64,000 nucleotides of DNA from Bdellovibrio bacteriovorus (GTDB lineage: Bacteria > Bdellovibrionota > Bdellovibrionia > Bdellovibrionales > Bdellovibrionaceae). Every line of letters starts with the position of its first letter. Positions within the stretch are counted from its first letter, which is position 1. Where the stretch lies: NCBI RefSeq assembly GCF_002208115.1, contig NZ_CP020946.1:2480001-2544000 (forward strand), given 5' to 3'. Position numbers and translations under genes: made by a program. Positions 18,731 through 27,565 of this stretch are shown here, piece after piece. The notes beneath the pieces are model-generated. The model saw nothing but the letters and a program-made list of their open reading frames with translations, had not been told where the DNA came from and did no database searches.

Positions 18731-19153
18731 TTAAACGTAAGAACCCAGTTCCTTGCTCATAAAACGCTTGCGCATTTTAATCGTGTTTTTTGTTTCCAAA
18801 ACACCCAGTCTGCGGGCGATAAGTTCTTTGCTGGAAACCTTTTTAGTCAGGACTTCCGTGGAAGCAAACAATTCCACACCACTTTCCAAAGTTTCATAAA
18901 GCTCAAACACATCACAGGCCTTCAGGTACTCTGTGCGGACGGCCTGACCTTCAAAGTTCGTGTATGTGTACTGACTGTATTCTTTGGCGTCTTTTTCAGC
19001 CGCTTTTACCGCTGCGTTCGCATTCGCAGCCTGGAACAACACCACGCGCTCTTCAAGCAGTTCTGCGAAGGCTTGTTTGCCTTTGGCGCTGGATTTGCCC
19101 ACAGCACGAGTTACATAAAGGGTCTTAACGGCGAACCATTTTTTATTTTTCAT
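18731..19153 (-). CDS. DUF4288-like protein, 140 aa
   Basis: The N-terminus KKWFAVKTLYVTRAVG, the EERVVLFQAANANAAVKAAEKDAKEY region and the FELYETLESGVELFAST strand match the DUF4288 family of small cytoplasmic proteins with no known function. A basic C-terminus (NTIKMRKRF) follows. The ATG at 19153 is preferred to the in-frame alternative two codons upstream because of AGGA at proper spacing. It is a single gene convergent with the MFS transporter. Confidence 0.75.
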   Translation of the reverse strand: MKNKKWFAVKTLYVTRAVGKSSAKGKQAFAELLEERVVLFQAANANAAVKAAEKDAKEYSQYTYTNFEGQAVRTEYLKACDVFELYETLESGVELFASTEVLTKKVSSKELIARRLGVLETKNTIKMRKRFMSKELGSYV

Positions 19154-19371
19154 TACCAAATCCTATACATGAAGTGTTCAGAGCTGATCCCCAGCTCCCC
19201 GCAGAAACTATACTGAAAAGATTGAAGAAGCGTCAATAGAAAGGACCTTGGGGCCGAGGGATCGGGCCACGCCCATAGAATCAACAGTCGATTGCCCAAA
19301 AATGTTAGGGCTGCATAAAAAAGTGATCAAATTAAAATAAAGGACCTCTTACTTGGTTCTGTCATTGCATT

Positions 19372-19394
19372 GACACCTCTTAGGAAGAGGTGTC
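19372..19394 (+). promoter_or_regulatory. Hairpin that hides the ribosome-binding site
   Basis: GACACCTCTT and AAGAGGTGTC pair perfectly (10 bp) around a three-base loop AGG, ending four bases before the ATG at 19399. The AGGAAGAGG ribosome site is inside the stem and loop, so the hairpin should hold down translation unless it is opened. Confidence 0.55.
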
Positions 19395-19398
19395 CCCC

Positions 19399-20223
19399 AT
19401 GCGAAGCCTGGTAGTTTCAGCCTTCATGATCCTGATAGCATTGCCTGCAGCCGCGCAAATTGCGTGTGGCGGTGCTTTCCTGGACACCCGCACGTCTCAC
19501 TTTGAGTCACTTTCGCATCAATCACGAGTCACGGAAACTCAAGTCTATCAAGCTGCCAAATCCGATGTTCTGGGGGACCGCAACTTATCCGCGAAAGCCA
19601 AAATGGCTGCGGCTGAGTTCTTTAACATTTTTCAGCTAAATAAAGACTATCGACAAGAACTGACCATTGAAATCCAGCGCCGCGACTACAAACGCGCCTT
19701 GGAAAAAATGGGTGTCCAAGTCAAGTTGGACCCGATGACACTTCTGCGCCACAATGCTCACTACTTCCGCCTTTTGTTTTCTCTTGGGGCCAACGCCGGC
19801 CTTAATTACCTCAGCTATCAGTATCTCGGGTCTGCCGGGTTTATTGTCTCTGTCCCGCACTTCAAATTCTTCCGCCCAGAGAAAATTCCTGACGCGGTCC
19901 TCATGGAAATCCTGACCCAGCCCGAGGGCGGCCCGTTAACAAAGGCCTATGTCAGTTCCCGGGTTCGCCACGGGGCCGACGTCGTCGTTTCCAGTCTGAA
20001 TAAGTATGTATTCGTGGGCTTGCTTTCCTGGCTGACCGTCTTTCATCATCAAGTCATCACGGACCCCTCTGCCTACATCGAGAATCAGGCGCTCATGTCA
20101 GCCTCGGCCATGACCAAAGCGGTTTATGAGCAAAACATAAAAACCATTTCAGGGCTTGAGTTCAAACTTCACGAGTTCCAGACAACCGGCCAAAGCGAAA
20201 AGGCCGAAAAAGCTCAGGGATAA
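19399..20223 (+). CDS. Exported protein of unknown function, 274 aa
   Basis: A signal peptide (MRSLVVSAFMILIALPAAA) is followed by a helical protein with one or two hydrophobic stretches (LLFSLGANAGLNYLSYQYLG near residue 125; YVFVGLLSWLTVFHHQVI near 205). It could therefore lie in a membrane. I do not recognise the family. Its ribosome site is buried in a perfect hairpin. The next gene starts 14 bases downstream and also encodes an exported membrane protein, so the two probably form an operon. Confidence 0.6.
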   Translation: MRSLVVSAFMILIALPAAAQIACGGAFLDTRTSHFESLSHQSRVTETQVYQAAKSDVLGDRNLSAKAKMAAAEFFNIFQLNKDYRQELTIEIQRRDYKRALEKMGVQVKLDPMTLLRHNAHYFRLLFSLGANAGLNYLSYQYLGSAGFIVSVPHFKFFRPEKIPDAVLMEILTQPEGGPLTKAYVSSRVRHGADVVVSSLNKYVFVGLLSWLTVFHHQVITDPSAYIENQALMSASAMTKAVYEQNIKTISGLEFKLHEFQTTGQSEKAEKAQG

Positions 20224-20237
20224 AAAGGGAGATTAAG

Positions 20238-20840
20238 ATGAAAAAAGCAATGTTGATGATTCTAGCCAGTGCGATGATGGCTCAATCCGTTCAAGCTCAG
20301 GCCTACGCGGTGACGCCCCAGAGAAGTATCGCCTCTCAGGAGGCCATGAGCCCCCAGGCCCTTGCTGCCGTGAAAGCAATTAAAAGCCAATCCCTGACAC
20401 TTCTGCAGTCCGGAAAGTCAGAAGTATCCCCTGAAGACCTGCAGGCCCTTTCAGCAGCGACGGCTGGATTGACCGCTGAACAGCGTCTGGAAGTTCTTCA
20501 GGCAGCCCTCGTGCAGCTGCAACGACTTCACTACTATCTGTCTGTACAGGCGGGAGAAGGCAACGAATCAACTATCGGAGGCGCGCTGGTGTTGAACACC
20601 GTGATCTCGGGATGCCTGACTGCGATCATGTTTGTCAATGACGATGCAGCCAAGCCCAGCATGCTAAAGTGGATTGGTGTCGTAGTTGCTGCTGCCAGCG
20701 TCGGTGGTCTTGTCACAATGATAGTCAAAGGCAACCCAGAGCTGGATCGTCTGGAGAATATGACAAAAGAACTGACCAACGCGCTGATACAAGCAAGCAG
20801 ATCCACAATGATGCAAATTGATGCCGAAGCCTTGAACTAA
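20238..20840 (+). CDS. Exported membrane protein of unknown function, 200 aa
   Basis: It has a signal peptide (MKKAMLMILASAMMAQSVQAQ) and a helical region rich in Gln/Ala/Leu (residues 35-95). Two membrane segments follow (ALVLNTVISGCLTAIMFV and WIGVVVAAASVGGLVTMIV), then a short helix with many polar residues. It follows the previous exported protein after 14 bases with AAGGGAGA before the ATG. The family was not recognised, and the pair may form an envelope complex (inference from proximity only). Confidence 0.65.
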   Translation: MKKAMLMILASAMMAQSVQAQAYAVTPQRSIASQEAMSPQALAAVKAIKSQSLTLLQSGKSEVSPEDLQALSAATAGLTAEQRLEVLQAALVQLQRLHYYLSVQAGEGNESTIGGALVLNTVISGCLTAIMFVNDDAAKPSMLKWIGVVVAAASVGGLVTMIVKGNPELDRLENMTKELTNALIQASRSTMMQIDAEALN

Positions 20841-20978
20841 TAGATCGTGAAGGGAAGCTGGAACAAAAAAGAAGAGCCTAGCTCGTTTTTCGGAAATTTC
20901 CAGTTTCCCGCCGGTAAAAGGGCCCAACGTTACCAAGATGTATTCAAGGGTTCTTCATAGTAAACCGAAATATAAGTC

Positions 20979-22349
20979 ATGATAACACCGGTACGTGTCT
21001 CACTCTGGAACATCATGCTTTTGCTGGTATCACTGGCTTTAACGGGCTGCACGTTTGATTTGCAACTGGTCCCTACCAGCGTCGTCCTGCCTTCAGAAAC
21101 TCCTCCTAATATGACCCCGCCGGCCCCGACAGGGCCGACCTTGAACGTCAGTGCCCCGTCCGTGCCCTATGGAACCGTGGCGACAAACTTCGTTTATACC
21201 GTCAGCTACACTGATGCCACGACCGTCAACTTACAAGATGCCGACATCACCCTGGGTGGCTCCGACACGGCCGGCTGCACGGCTGTGGTGACGAATGGAA
21301 CCACCATGACCCCGACGGTCACCATCAGCGGATGTTCGGGGGATGGCCCGGTGAATATCTCCATTGCTGCCGACACGGCGGCAGATGCAGATGGCCTTTT
21401 AGCACCCGCATACGGACCATCAACAAGTGCCACGATAAAAAACTCTTTCATCATGACCATCGACACCAGCAAAGGCAATGCTGCCAACTCGATGGAGCTG
21501 CCACTGAATGGCTGGTCCGGATACAACTTTGTGGTTCACTGGGGTGACGGCAGTTCCGATCCTGTTGATTCTGCAAGCTGGAATCCCGGCATGCCCGCAA
21601 TTTCACACAACTACGCGACGGGCGGAATCTATGACATCAAAATCAAAGGTGCCATGCCTTGGTTCCGCTTTGCCGGTGCGGGTGATTATCTGAAAGTCAT
21701 CGACGTAAAACAATGGGGCACCAATCAGTGGGGCACTATGCAACTGATGTTTGCGGGCTGCGCGAATATGCAAGTCACTGCGACAGATGCTCCGGACTTG
21801 ACTCAAATGACCGATATGCGCGGCGCATTTATGATGGCTACTAACTTCAACAGCCCTATCGGTCATTGGAACACCAGCGGGATCGAGGATATGAGCAATT
21901 TGTTCATGGGAGCGGCAGCTTTCAATCAGCCCATCGGAAACTGGGACACTTCCAGCGTGATCACAATGAACAGTATGTTCAGCGATGCCCTTGCCTTCAA
22001 TCAAAACATCAGCAACTGGAATACGGCCAATGTCACCGACATGGCTAGAATGTTCATGGGGGCTCTGGCCTTCAATCAGCCTCTGACTAAATCGGTAAGT
22101 TTCTGGGACACATCCAAAGTCACGGATATGACATCCATGTTCCAAAATGCAGACGCCTTCAACCAGCCCCTGGCCAGTTGGGTCTTTGCTACCCCTGGGC
22201 TGACTAGCATGGAGCAGATGTTCTTCGGCGCCGACGCCTTCAATCAGGATATCAGTGGGTGGGTCCTTCCCGCGGGCGTGAACAACACCCTCTTCGATCA
22301 CCAATCCAATCCTGCCTGGGACGCCAGCAAAAAACCGACATTCCCCTAA
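20979..22349 (+). CDS. BspA-type repeat surface lipoprotein (DUF285)
   Basis: The signal peptide ends in the lipobox LTGC (Cys24). A Thr/Pro-rich linker and a beta-sandwich-like domain (about 55-150) follow. Next comes FIMTIDTSKG... with VHWGDGSSD and ISHNYATGGIYDIKIKG, a PKD-like module. The C-terminal half has about six 25-30-residue repeats of the pattern MF..A..FNQPI..W(D/N)TS.V..M, typical of the BspA/DUF285 family of surface proteins. These often serve attachment or binding. The gene is complete, and no ribosome site is obvious before the first ATG. Confidence 0.85.
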   Translation: MITPVRVSLWNIMLLLVSLALTGCTFDLQLVPTSVVLPSETPPNMTPPAPTGPTLNVSAPSVPYGTVATNFVYTVSYTDATTVNLQDADITLGGSDTAGCTAVVTNGTTMTPTVTISGCSGDGPVNISIAADTAADADGLLAPAYGPSTSATIKNSFIMTIDTSKGNAANSMELPLNGWSGYNFVVHWGDGSSDPVDSASWNPGMPAISHNYATGGIYDIKIKGAMPWFRFAGAGDYLKVIDVKQWGTNQWGTMQLMFAGCANMQVTATDAPDLTQMTDMRGAFMMATNFNSPIGHWNTSGIEDMSNLFMGAAAFNQPIGNWDTSSVITMNSMFSDALAFNQNISNWNTANVTDMARMFMGALAFNQPLTKSVSFWDTSKVTDMTSMFQNADAFNQPLASWVFATPGLTSMEQMFFGADAFNQDISGWVLPAGVNNTLFDHQSNPAWDASKKPTFP

Positions 22350-23204
22350 CTAAGGGACCTCAGGGGCCAAGGACTTTGCCAGCTCCACGATCATGGCAAA
22401 TTGTTTCTGAACGCTGATGTAAATACCCTCATCGGTGCAGCGTTCAGTGTCGGCCGTGGCAGACTCTGACGATCGTGTTGTTTTTGAGGCGATCCCCACC
22501 ACATAGGTCCGCCCTTGAATTCGAGCAAAGGCGGGACCACCGGAGTCCCCCTGGCAAAAACCTTTGCCTTGAGACTGTTGCACACGGAAACGGCTTTCGT
22601 TCTTTGCAAAAGCCGACACCGTCAACTGAACCGACCGCAGGGTGTTGCCGCCATCACCTTTAATGTCCGACCAAACACCATTGGTGCGCCCATAGCCTGC
22701 CGCCAGAACAGAGCGCAGATCCCCTACAGAATGATCCATCAGAGGCGTGACTATGATATCCTCAGGCAACTGCTTTTTTAACTTCAAAATCCCAAAATCA
22801 AAATCCTGATTTCCGGCTTTGTACTGCTCTGGCACCACGAACGTTTCTTCGGCATAGGCCAGGTGCTCTCCGGTTTTGGTCTTATATTCGACCGTGCGTA
22901 AATACGCTTGCGGTGTCTTCAGACAATGGGCGGCGGTCAGAATCAACTGTCTGCTGAGTGGAATCCCCGTGCACTGAAACACGTCGTTCATTTCCACCTT
23001 CTGGCCGTTTATAACCTCGATTCGGGTGTTATAGTAGGTGCGCACACTGACAACCATCTGGGACAGGTCGCTCTGAAAAGAAGCTGAAGCTCCGCCGATA
23101 ATCCCCTGCCCTTGCTCCAATTCCATGCGGGTCCCTTGAAAGCTTTCAGGGCTTTCCTGGCAATTGATCAAAAGAAGTGAAAGAAGCATTAACAGTTTTT
23201 TCAT
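22350..23204 (-). CDS. Trypsin-like serine protease lipoprotein (S1 family)
   Basis: The product is 284 residues with a lipoprotein signal (LLINC, Cys15). GIIGGAS at 34-40 resembles the activation site of chymotrypsin-type proteases, implying cleavage of a short propeptide. The triad is present: H93 in LTAAHC, D136 in FDFGILKL and S221 in GDSGGP. Paired cysteines (C78/C94, C217/C250 area) fit disulfides. It should act at the cell surface or in the periplasm. In a predator it could attack prey proteins (inference). Confidence 0.9.
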   Translation of the reverse strand: MKKLLMLLSLLLINCQESPESFQGTRMELEQGQGIIGGASASFQSDLSQMVVSVRTYYNTRIEVINGQKVEMNDVFQCTGIPLSRQLILTAAHCLKTPQAYLRTVEYKTKTGEHLAYAEETFVVPEQYKAGNQDFDFGILKLKKQLPEDIIVTPLMDHSVGDLRSVLAAGYGRTNGVWSDIKGDGGNTLRSVQLTVSAFAKNESRFRVQQSQGKGFCQGDSGGPAFARIQGRTYVVGIASKTTRSSESATADTERCTDEGIYISVQKQFAMIVELAKSLAPEVP

Positions 23205-23449
23205 AAGATACTTTCGCTGGGGCTTAAAACATCCATGCGAGTCTCATGCCTGCGGCCCCCTGATCTTAGAAGAGCTATAAGCCGCTCTTGGCGGCCCCCG
23301 GCTGTCCAGCAACTGAGCGAGGCACCAGAAGTGTCACCGGCTGACATATTTATATGAAGATATTTCTCAAATAATCTGCAAATCACAACCAGTTCCATCC
23401 CTACGCTGGCAGAGTTCTTGTATTACCTGCTGCCACGAGGTGAATGGAA

Positions 23450-25024
23450 ATGGATACGCAACCTGTTCGTTTATTTCTTGCGATCACATCTTTGATTGTG
23501 GCAAGCGGGCTTTCTACGGCAAAGGCTCAAAGTCTTCCGTATTATTCGGCGGCGCCAACCCAAGGTCAAAGTGCGATTGATTATTTAACCGCTGTCGACA
23601 GCCTCAGTGCGGCTTCAATCCGCGAAGCTCTGCTGACAGCGTGGCAGCATGGCCTGAATCCCTCCGTCTATTGGAGTGCCGAACTGGAGCAATCCTTCCT
23701 GCGTGGAACCCTGGAGACTGACTTCGACCGACGGCAAATTCTGGCGGTCTATGTGAAGGCCCTGCGCGACGTCTATAGTGGATCGGTCAATCCGACCGGC
23801 CTGGCATCAGATATCAAAGTCAAAAGAAAGGACTTCCTGACGGCCGAACAGGTTCGCCTTGTCGTCCTGAGCAGTCAGGGCAGCGCAAGACTGGCCCTTG
23901 ATAAAATGGCCCCGCAATTTCCTGTCTATCAGTCCCTGAAAATGGCGCTGCAAAGGCTTTATCCGCTGATGGAAACCGGACTGTGGGAAAGCATCACCCC
24001 CGCAAAAAAGCCCCTGTCCCTGGGGAAAAAAGATCCCGTCATCATCAAGCTGAAAGAACGTTTGCGCCAGTTGGGCTATCGCATCGACAGCATGAATGAC
24101 ACCTTTGATCAGGACATGCTGGCCGCAATCAATGACATTCAAATGAATCTGAAAATGAAACCGGATGGCGTGATTTCACCCGGCGGCCGCACCTGGAAGT
24201 TTTTCAGCGTTTCCCTGTTGGACCGATTGAGCCAGTTACAAGCGGACATGGAACAACTGCGCTGGTTCCCGCAGAATCTTGAAGACCGTCATATTTTCGT
24301 GAATACGGCGTTTTCCCACTTCATGATGACGGATAAAAAGAACAATATCTCAATGAGCTTCAAGGCGATCAACGGCACGGCGGAACGAAAAACGCCCACG
24401 CTTCGGGATCGGATCACCTATCTGGTGATGAACCCGACATGGACAATTCCGCCCACGGTGTTCCTGAACGACAAAGTGGAGATTCTGAAGAAACTCGACT
24501 CCAAGGGTATTCGCAAGTACTTCACTGACAACAGATTTGAAGTGTACACCGCTGACTTTAGCCGAACCATTGACCCCACCAGCATTGACTGGAAGTCGAT
24601 TAAGTCTTCGAGCGTGAACTTTTATATCAGACAGAAACCGAGCTACAATAATGCACTGGGCGTTGTGAAGTTCATGATGACAAATCCTTATGCGATCTAT
24701 CTGCACGACACCAATCAGCGCGACTTGTTCGGCGAGGCGCAGCGCCTGCGCAGTTCAGGATGTGTGCGCCTGGAAAAACCGCTGGATTTGGCCGAATATC
24801 TGCTTGCAGGAACGCAATGGTCCCGACCGCAGATTGAAAACTTCGTGGTTAAAGAAGGTCAAGTGGTTGATAAGGAAACCCGGGTGGACCTTAAAGAGCC
24901 GATGCCGGTTTATTTAGTACCTGTAACTTCCCAAATGAACTCGGACGGTGTTATCCGTTTTGTGGAAGACGTTTACGGACACAATCAGTTAATTTTATCT
25001 CAAGTAAAAGGATTAGGACGGTAA
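23450..25024 (+). CDS. L,D-transpeptidase, YcbB-like
   Basis: The protein (524 residues from the chosen start) has a signal peptide (about 1-27). A helical scaffold follows, then a peptidoglycan-binding domain near 192-240 (PVIIKLKERLRQLGY, FDQDMLAAINDIQ, KPDGVISPG). The YkuD catalytic domain holds YLHDTNQRDLF (His419) and RSSGCVRL (Cys438). It should form or exchange 3-3 crosslinks or attach proteins to peptidoglycan in the periplasm. Start at 23450 is chosen because GAGG is nine bases upstream; the ATG at 23444 is too close to it. The next gene starts three bases after the stop. Confidence 0.9.
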   Translation: MDTQPVRLFLAITSLIVASGLSTAKAQSLPYYSAAPTQGQSAIDYLTAVDSLSAASIREALLTAWQHGLNPSVYWSAELEQSFLRGTLETDFDRRQILAVYVKALRDVYSGSVNPTGLASDIKVKRKDFLTAEQVRLVVLSSQGSARLALDKMAPQFPVYQSLKMALQRLYPLMETGLWESITPAKKPLSLGKKDPVIIKLKERLRQLGYRIDSMNDTFDQDMLAAINDIQMNLKMKPDGVISPGGRTWKFFSVSLLDRLSQLQADMEQLRWFPQNLEDRHIFVNTAFSHFMMTDKKNNISMSFKAINGTAERKTPTLRDRITYLVMNPTWTIPPTVFLNDKVEILKKLDSKGIRKYFTDNRFEVYTADFSRTIDPTSIDWKSIKSSSVNFYIRQKPSYNNALGVVKFMMTNPYAIYLHDTNQRDLFGEAQRLRSSGCVRLEKPLDLAEYLLAGTQWSRPQIENFVVKEGQVVDKETRVDLKEPMPVYLVPVTSQMNSDGVIRFVEDVYGHNQLILSQVKGLGR

Positions 25025-25026
25025 TT

Positions 25027-25335
25027 ATGGCAAAATATCTTTTAATCGTGGGTCTATTCGTATCTTTCAATGTTGTGACGTCACAGGCAAACGCCACTGT
25101 CAGTGCCGGTGCAGCGTCGCAACTGTACGTGACTGGCGTGGTTGAACACATCGAGGCCATGGAAAACGAAGCCATGGTAAAGCTGGTGGGCCTGCCAAAG
25201 CTTCTGATCATCAAAAATCTGATGAGCTTCCCTGAAGCCAAACTGCACCTGTTGACGGAATCTCAGGAAAGCCGCGTTCCATTGAAACTTAAGATCAACG
25301 GCAGCAACCAGATTCTGGATGTTATCAATCCCTAA
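25027..25335 (+). CDS. Small exported protein in operon with the L,D-transpeptidase
   Basis: This 102-residue protein has a signal peptide (LLIVGLFVSFNVVTSQANA) and a short beta-rich mature part with QLYVTGVVEHIEAMENEAMVKL and VPLKLKINGSN. No family was recognised. It starts three bases after the transpeptidase stop, with AGGACGG overlapping that stop as ribosome site, so it is cotranscribed. It may be an accessory or inhibitor of the enzyme (inference). Confidence 0.65.
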   Translation: MAKYLLIVGLFVSFNVVTSQANATVSAGAASQLYVTGVVEHIEAMENEAMVKLVGLPKLLIIKNLMSFPEAKLHLLTESQESRVPLKLKINGSNQILDVINP

Positions 25336-25403
25336 CGAAAACCCAGCACTTGCCGCTGCATCGAAACTGTGGGTATCATCCAAGGCTTGAGACGGAGGAC
25401 CTG

Positions 25404-25928
25404 ATGAAGACCATTTATTTCACAGCGGCCAGCTTGGATGGGTATATTGCTGATCCCAACGACTCTCTTGAATGGCTCTTCAAAAACGGCCCCACGGATA
25501 TTAGTTTCATCGACACTTTTGTAAATACGGTGGGCGCCCTGGCCATGGGCACTTCAACCTACAAGTGGATGCAACAACATGCCGAGGAATGGCCTTATAA
25601 AGTCCCCTGCTTTGTTTTCACCCATCAAAACCTTAAGCCTTTCCCCAACGCCGACATCCGTTTTGTTCAGGGGGATGTTGCCAGTCACCACAAAGAAATG
25701 CAGAAGCTGGCTGAAGGAAAGAACATCTGGGTTGTGGGCGGTGGTGATCTGGCCGGACAGTTTTACGATCAAGGCCTGTTGAATGAAATGCACATTCAGA
25801 CTGTGGCGGTCTTTCTAAATGAAGGCAAAAAACTTTTTGCGCGCCAAACCGACACCGCGTTTAAGATAAAGGACATCCGCCAGCACGGAGACACCTGCGT
25901 TGAGGTCATCTATTCGGTGACCCCTTAA
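25404..25928 (+). CDS. Dihydrofolate reductase-like (RibD C-terminal) protein
   Basis: The 174-residue sequence has the RibD-C/DHFR-like pattern: TIYFTAASLDGYIADPNDSLEWL at the start, ALAMGTSTYKWM, PCFVFTH and the cofactor-binding IWVVGGGDLAGQFYDQGLLNEMHIQTVAV. It probably binds NADPH and reduces an unknown substrate; it is not a true folA by its motifs. GGAGGA precedes the ATG at 25404, which is preferred to an upstream in-frame ATG. It is a single gene. Confidence 0.85.
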   Translation: MKTIYFTAASLDGYIADPNDSLEWLFKNGPTDISFIDTFVNTVGALAMGTSTYKWMQQHAEEWPYKVPCFVFTHQNLKPFPNADIRFVQGDVASHHKEMQKLAEGKNIWVVGGGDLAGQFYDQGLLNEMHIQTVAVFLNEGKKLFARQTDTAFKIKDIRQHGDTCVEVIYSVTP

Positions 25929-25964
25929 GGCCTGTGGCTAACGAGGTCGCCACACTGCTTGAAC

Positions 25965-26285
25965 TTACTCAGCGTAAAGAACGCCATGATCTCTCAGATT
26001 GCAGTCCAAGTCCAAGGCAAAGGCTTCTTGAAACCAGCCACTGTGATAAGAACCACTATTAAGATAAAGATAGACGTCCTGAGTAGAAGGACCAATTTGC
26101 CCTTGTGCGCCCCGACGAGCATCCCCTGCCTGCAGAGTACCTACCAGAACCGGAGACGAGGGACGATCACTGGGGTGTCCGTGCTTGGCTGCGATCTCAG
26201 AGATTTGTAAATCACAGTTGGCTGTAGCAGCCTGAGAGCTCAGGACCAGAGAAAAAGACAAAAAAGCAAAAGCGACTTTGTTCAT
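25965..26285 (-). CDS. Small exported protein, 106 aa
   Basis: It starts with a signal peptide (KVAFAFLSFSLVLSSQAATA) and contains two cysteines in NCDLQI and LDCNLR that could form a disulfide. The mature part includes SSPVLVGTLQAGDARRGAQG and DVYLYLNSGSYHSGW. No family was recognised. The start ATG is 7 bases after AGGTAGAAC, a fair ribosome site. Confidence 0.6.
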   Translation of the reverse strand: MNKVAFAFLSFSLVLSSQAATANCDLQISEIAAKHGHPSDRPSSPVLVGTLQAGDARRGAQGQIGPSTQDVYLYLNSGSYHSGWFQEAFALDLDCNLRDHGVLYAE

Positions 26286-26387
26286 GATGTTCTACCTTTG
26301 TTTAAAAGCTATAGGCCTTTGGCTTTAGCTGACTTTCGGGCGCCCCTCAAGTCAGGAGATTGTTCAGAGCCCCGGCCTATAAGAAGT

Positions 26388-27125
26388 TCAGGGAACAGGC
26401 TTTTTAAAGTACATATCTTTGGCCAGATTCTCCAGTTTCACCGGAGACTCCTGCCACACCTTGAACATCTCCTGGCCGATTTTGTCGGGCACAATATCCA
26501 AAACCTCTCTTTCGACGTGAGCCAAGATACTGTCTGCTACGTCGGCCGGAGAGGTCATATCCATCTCGGCACCTTTATTCATGTCCGTATCGATGGCACC
26601 CGGATTCACCGCATGCACGGCAATACCGTAGGGACTAAGTTCGATACGAGCCGCCTGAGTCATTGAATAAAGAGCGGCTTTGGATGCCGAATATCCAGCA
26701 ATAAAAGGAAAGTTCACGAACTTGGCTATCGACACGATATTCACAATACGACCGTCGCTGTTGCGCTTAAGCACGGGGACAAAGGCCCTCATCACATCCA
26801 TTGTCGAGAAGTAATTAACCTGCATGTCCTGGATGAAGCCGTCCCTATTCCCTTCCAAAAAACTTCCGGCATGAAGAGTGCCGGCATTGTTGATCAGAAT
26901 CTGCACGTCGGCAGCGGACGACACCGCTTCACTGATTTGCTCAAAGTTGGTGATATCGAGCTGAACGGGAACCACGCGCGGGTCTTCATTTATCGGCAAT
27001 TTGTTTTTATCTCTGGCGGCAGCGTAAACCTTGGCGACACCCCGACGGAGGCAGGCCTTGACTAAAGCGGCACCGATTCCGCGGTTGGCTCCGGTGATAA
27101 AAACATTCTTTCCTTTGAAATCCAT
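26388..27125 (-). CDS. Short-chain dehydrogenase/reductase
   Basis: This 245-residue classical SDR has the nucleotide-binding TGANRGIG (11-18), NNAG near 84-87, the catalytic serine in NIVSIAKF, and the active-site YSASK near residue 149. The C-terminal PGAIDTDMN is also typical. It should oxidise or reduce an unknown alcohol or ketone with NAD(P). Start at 27125 is set by AGGAGGTTTT directly upstream; the in-frame extension of seven codons is not likely. Confidence 0.9.
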   Translation of the reverse strand: MDFKGKNVFITGANRGIGAALVKACLRRGVAKVYAAARDKNKLPINEDPRVVPVQLDITNFEQISEAVSSAADVQILINNAGTLHAGSFLEGNRDGFIQDMQVNYFSTMDVMRAFVPVLKRNSDGRIVNIVSIAKFVNFPFIAGYSASKAALYSMTQAARIELSPYGIAVHAVNPGAIDTDMNKGAEMDMTSPADVADSILAHVEREVLDIVPDKIGQEMFKVWQESPVKLENLAKDMYFKKPVP

Positions 27126-27218
27126 AAAACCTCCTGGTAGATCCAAGGCAGGCTAGGATATTTCAACTTAAAATACTGGCCATTTACGGACATTGTCGTC
27201 CTTCTGTTCGGACCAGAA

Positions 27219-27356
27219 CTACTTCCCGGTGGACACGACGTAATAGATCCCGCACAAAGTGATCAGCACCGGTAATATGAAGGTCAATCCTATCACCCAA
27301 AGGGTTTTACGACGTACTTCTCTTTCTGCGATTTCGGAATCTTGAGGCGTGTCCAT
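27219..27356 (-). CDS. Small single-span membrane protein, 45 aa
   Basis: A complete frame of 45 codons runs from ATG at 27356 to TAG. A charged N-terminus (MDTPQDSEIAEREVRRK) precedes one hydrophobic segment (TLWVIGLTFILPVLITLCGIYYVV) and a short end (STGK). AAGGA lies six bases before the ATG. The charge pattern suggests an N-in orientation. It occupies an otherwise empty gap. No family was recognised. Confidence 0.6.
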   Translation of the reverse strand: MDTPQDSEIAEREVRRKTLWVIGLTFILPVLITLCGIYYVVSTGK

Positions 27357-27565
27357 ATCAGTCCTTTACAAAAGACAGGTCTAATTTCGGGGAATTGTAA
27401 CGACACCATTATCGGAAGACAAATAAAAAGCCCCCGCTCCTTAACCTGATCCAAGTGTACAAAATGTTGCTGTCACTCAGCAGGAGCCTTGAGTTCGGCT
27501 CGTATTTCCTTGGAAGGCGCAATAAACAGTTCATCAGCAACTCAGCAATCGTAAAGGAACAAACG

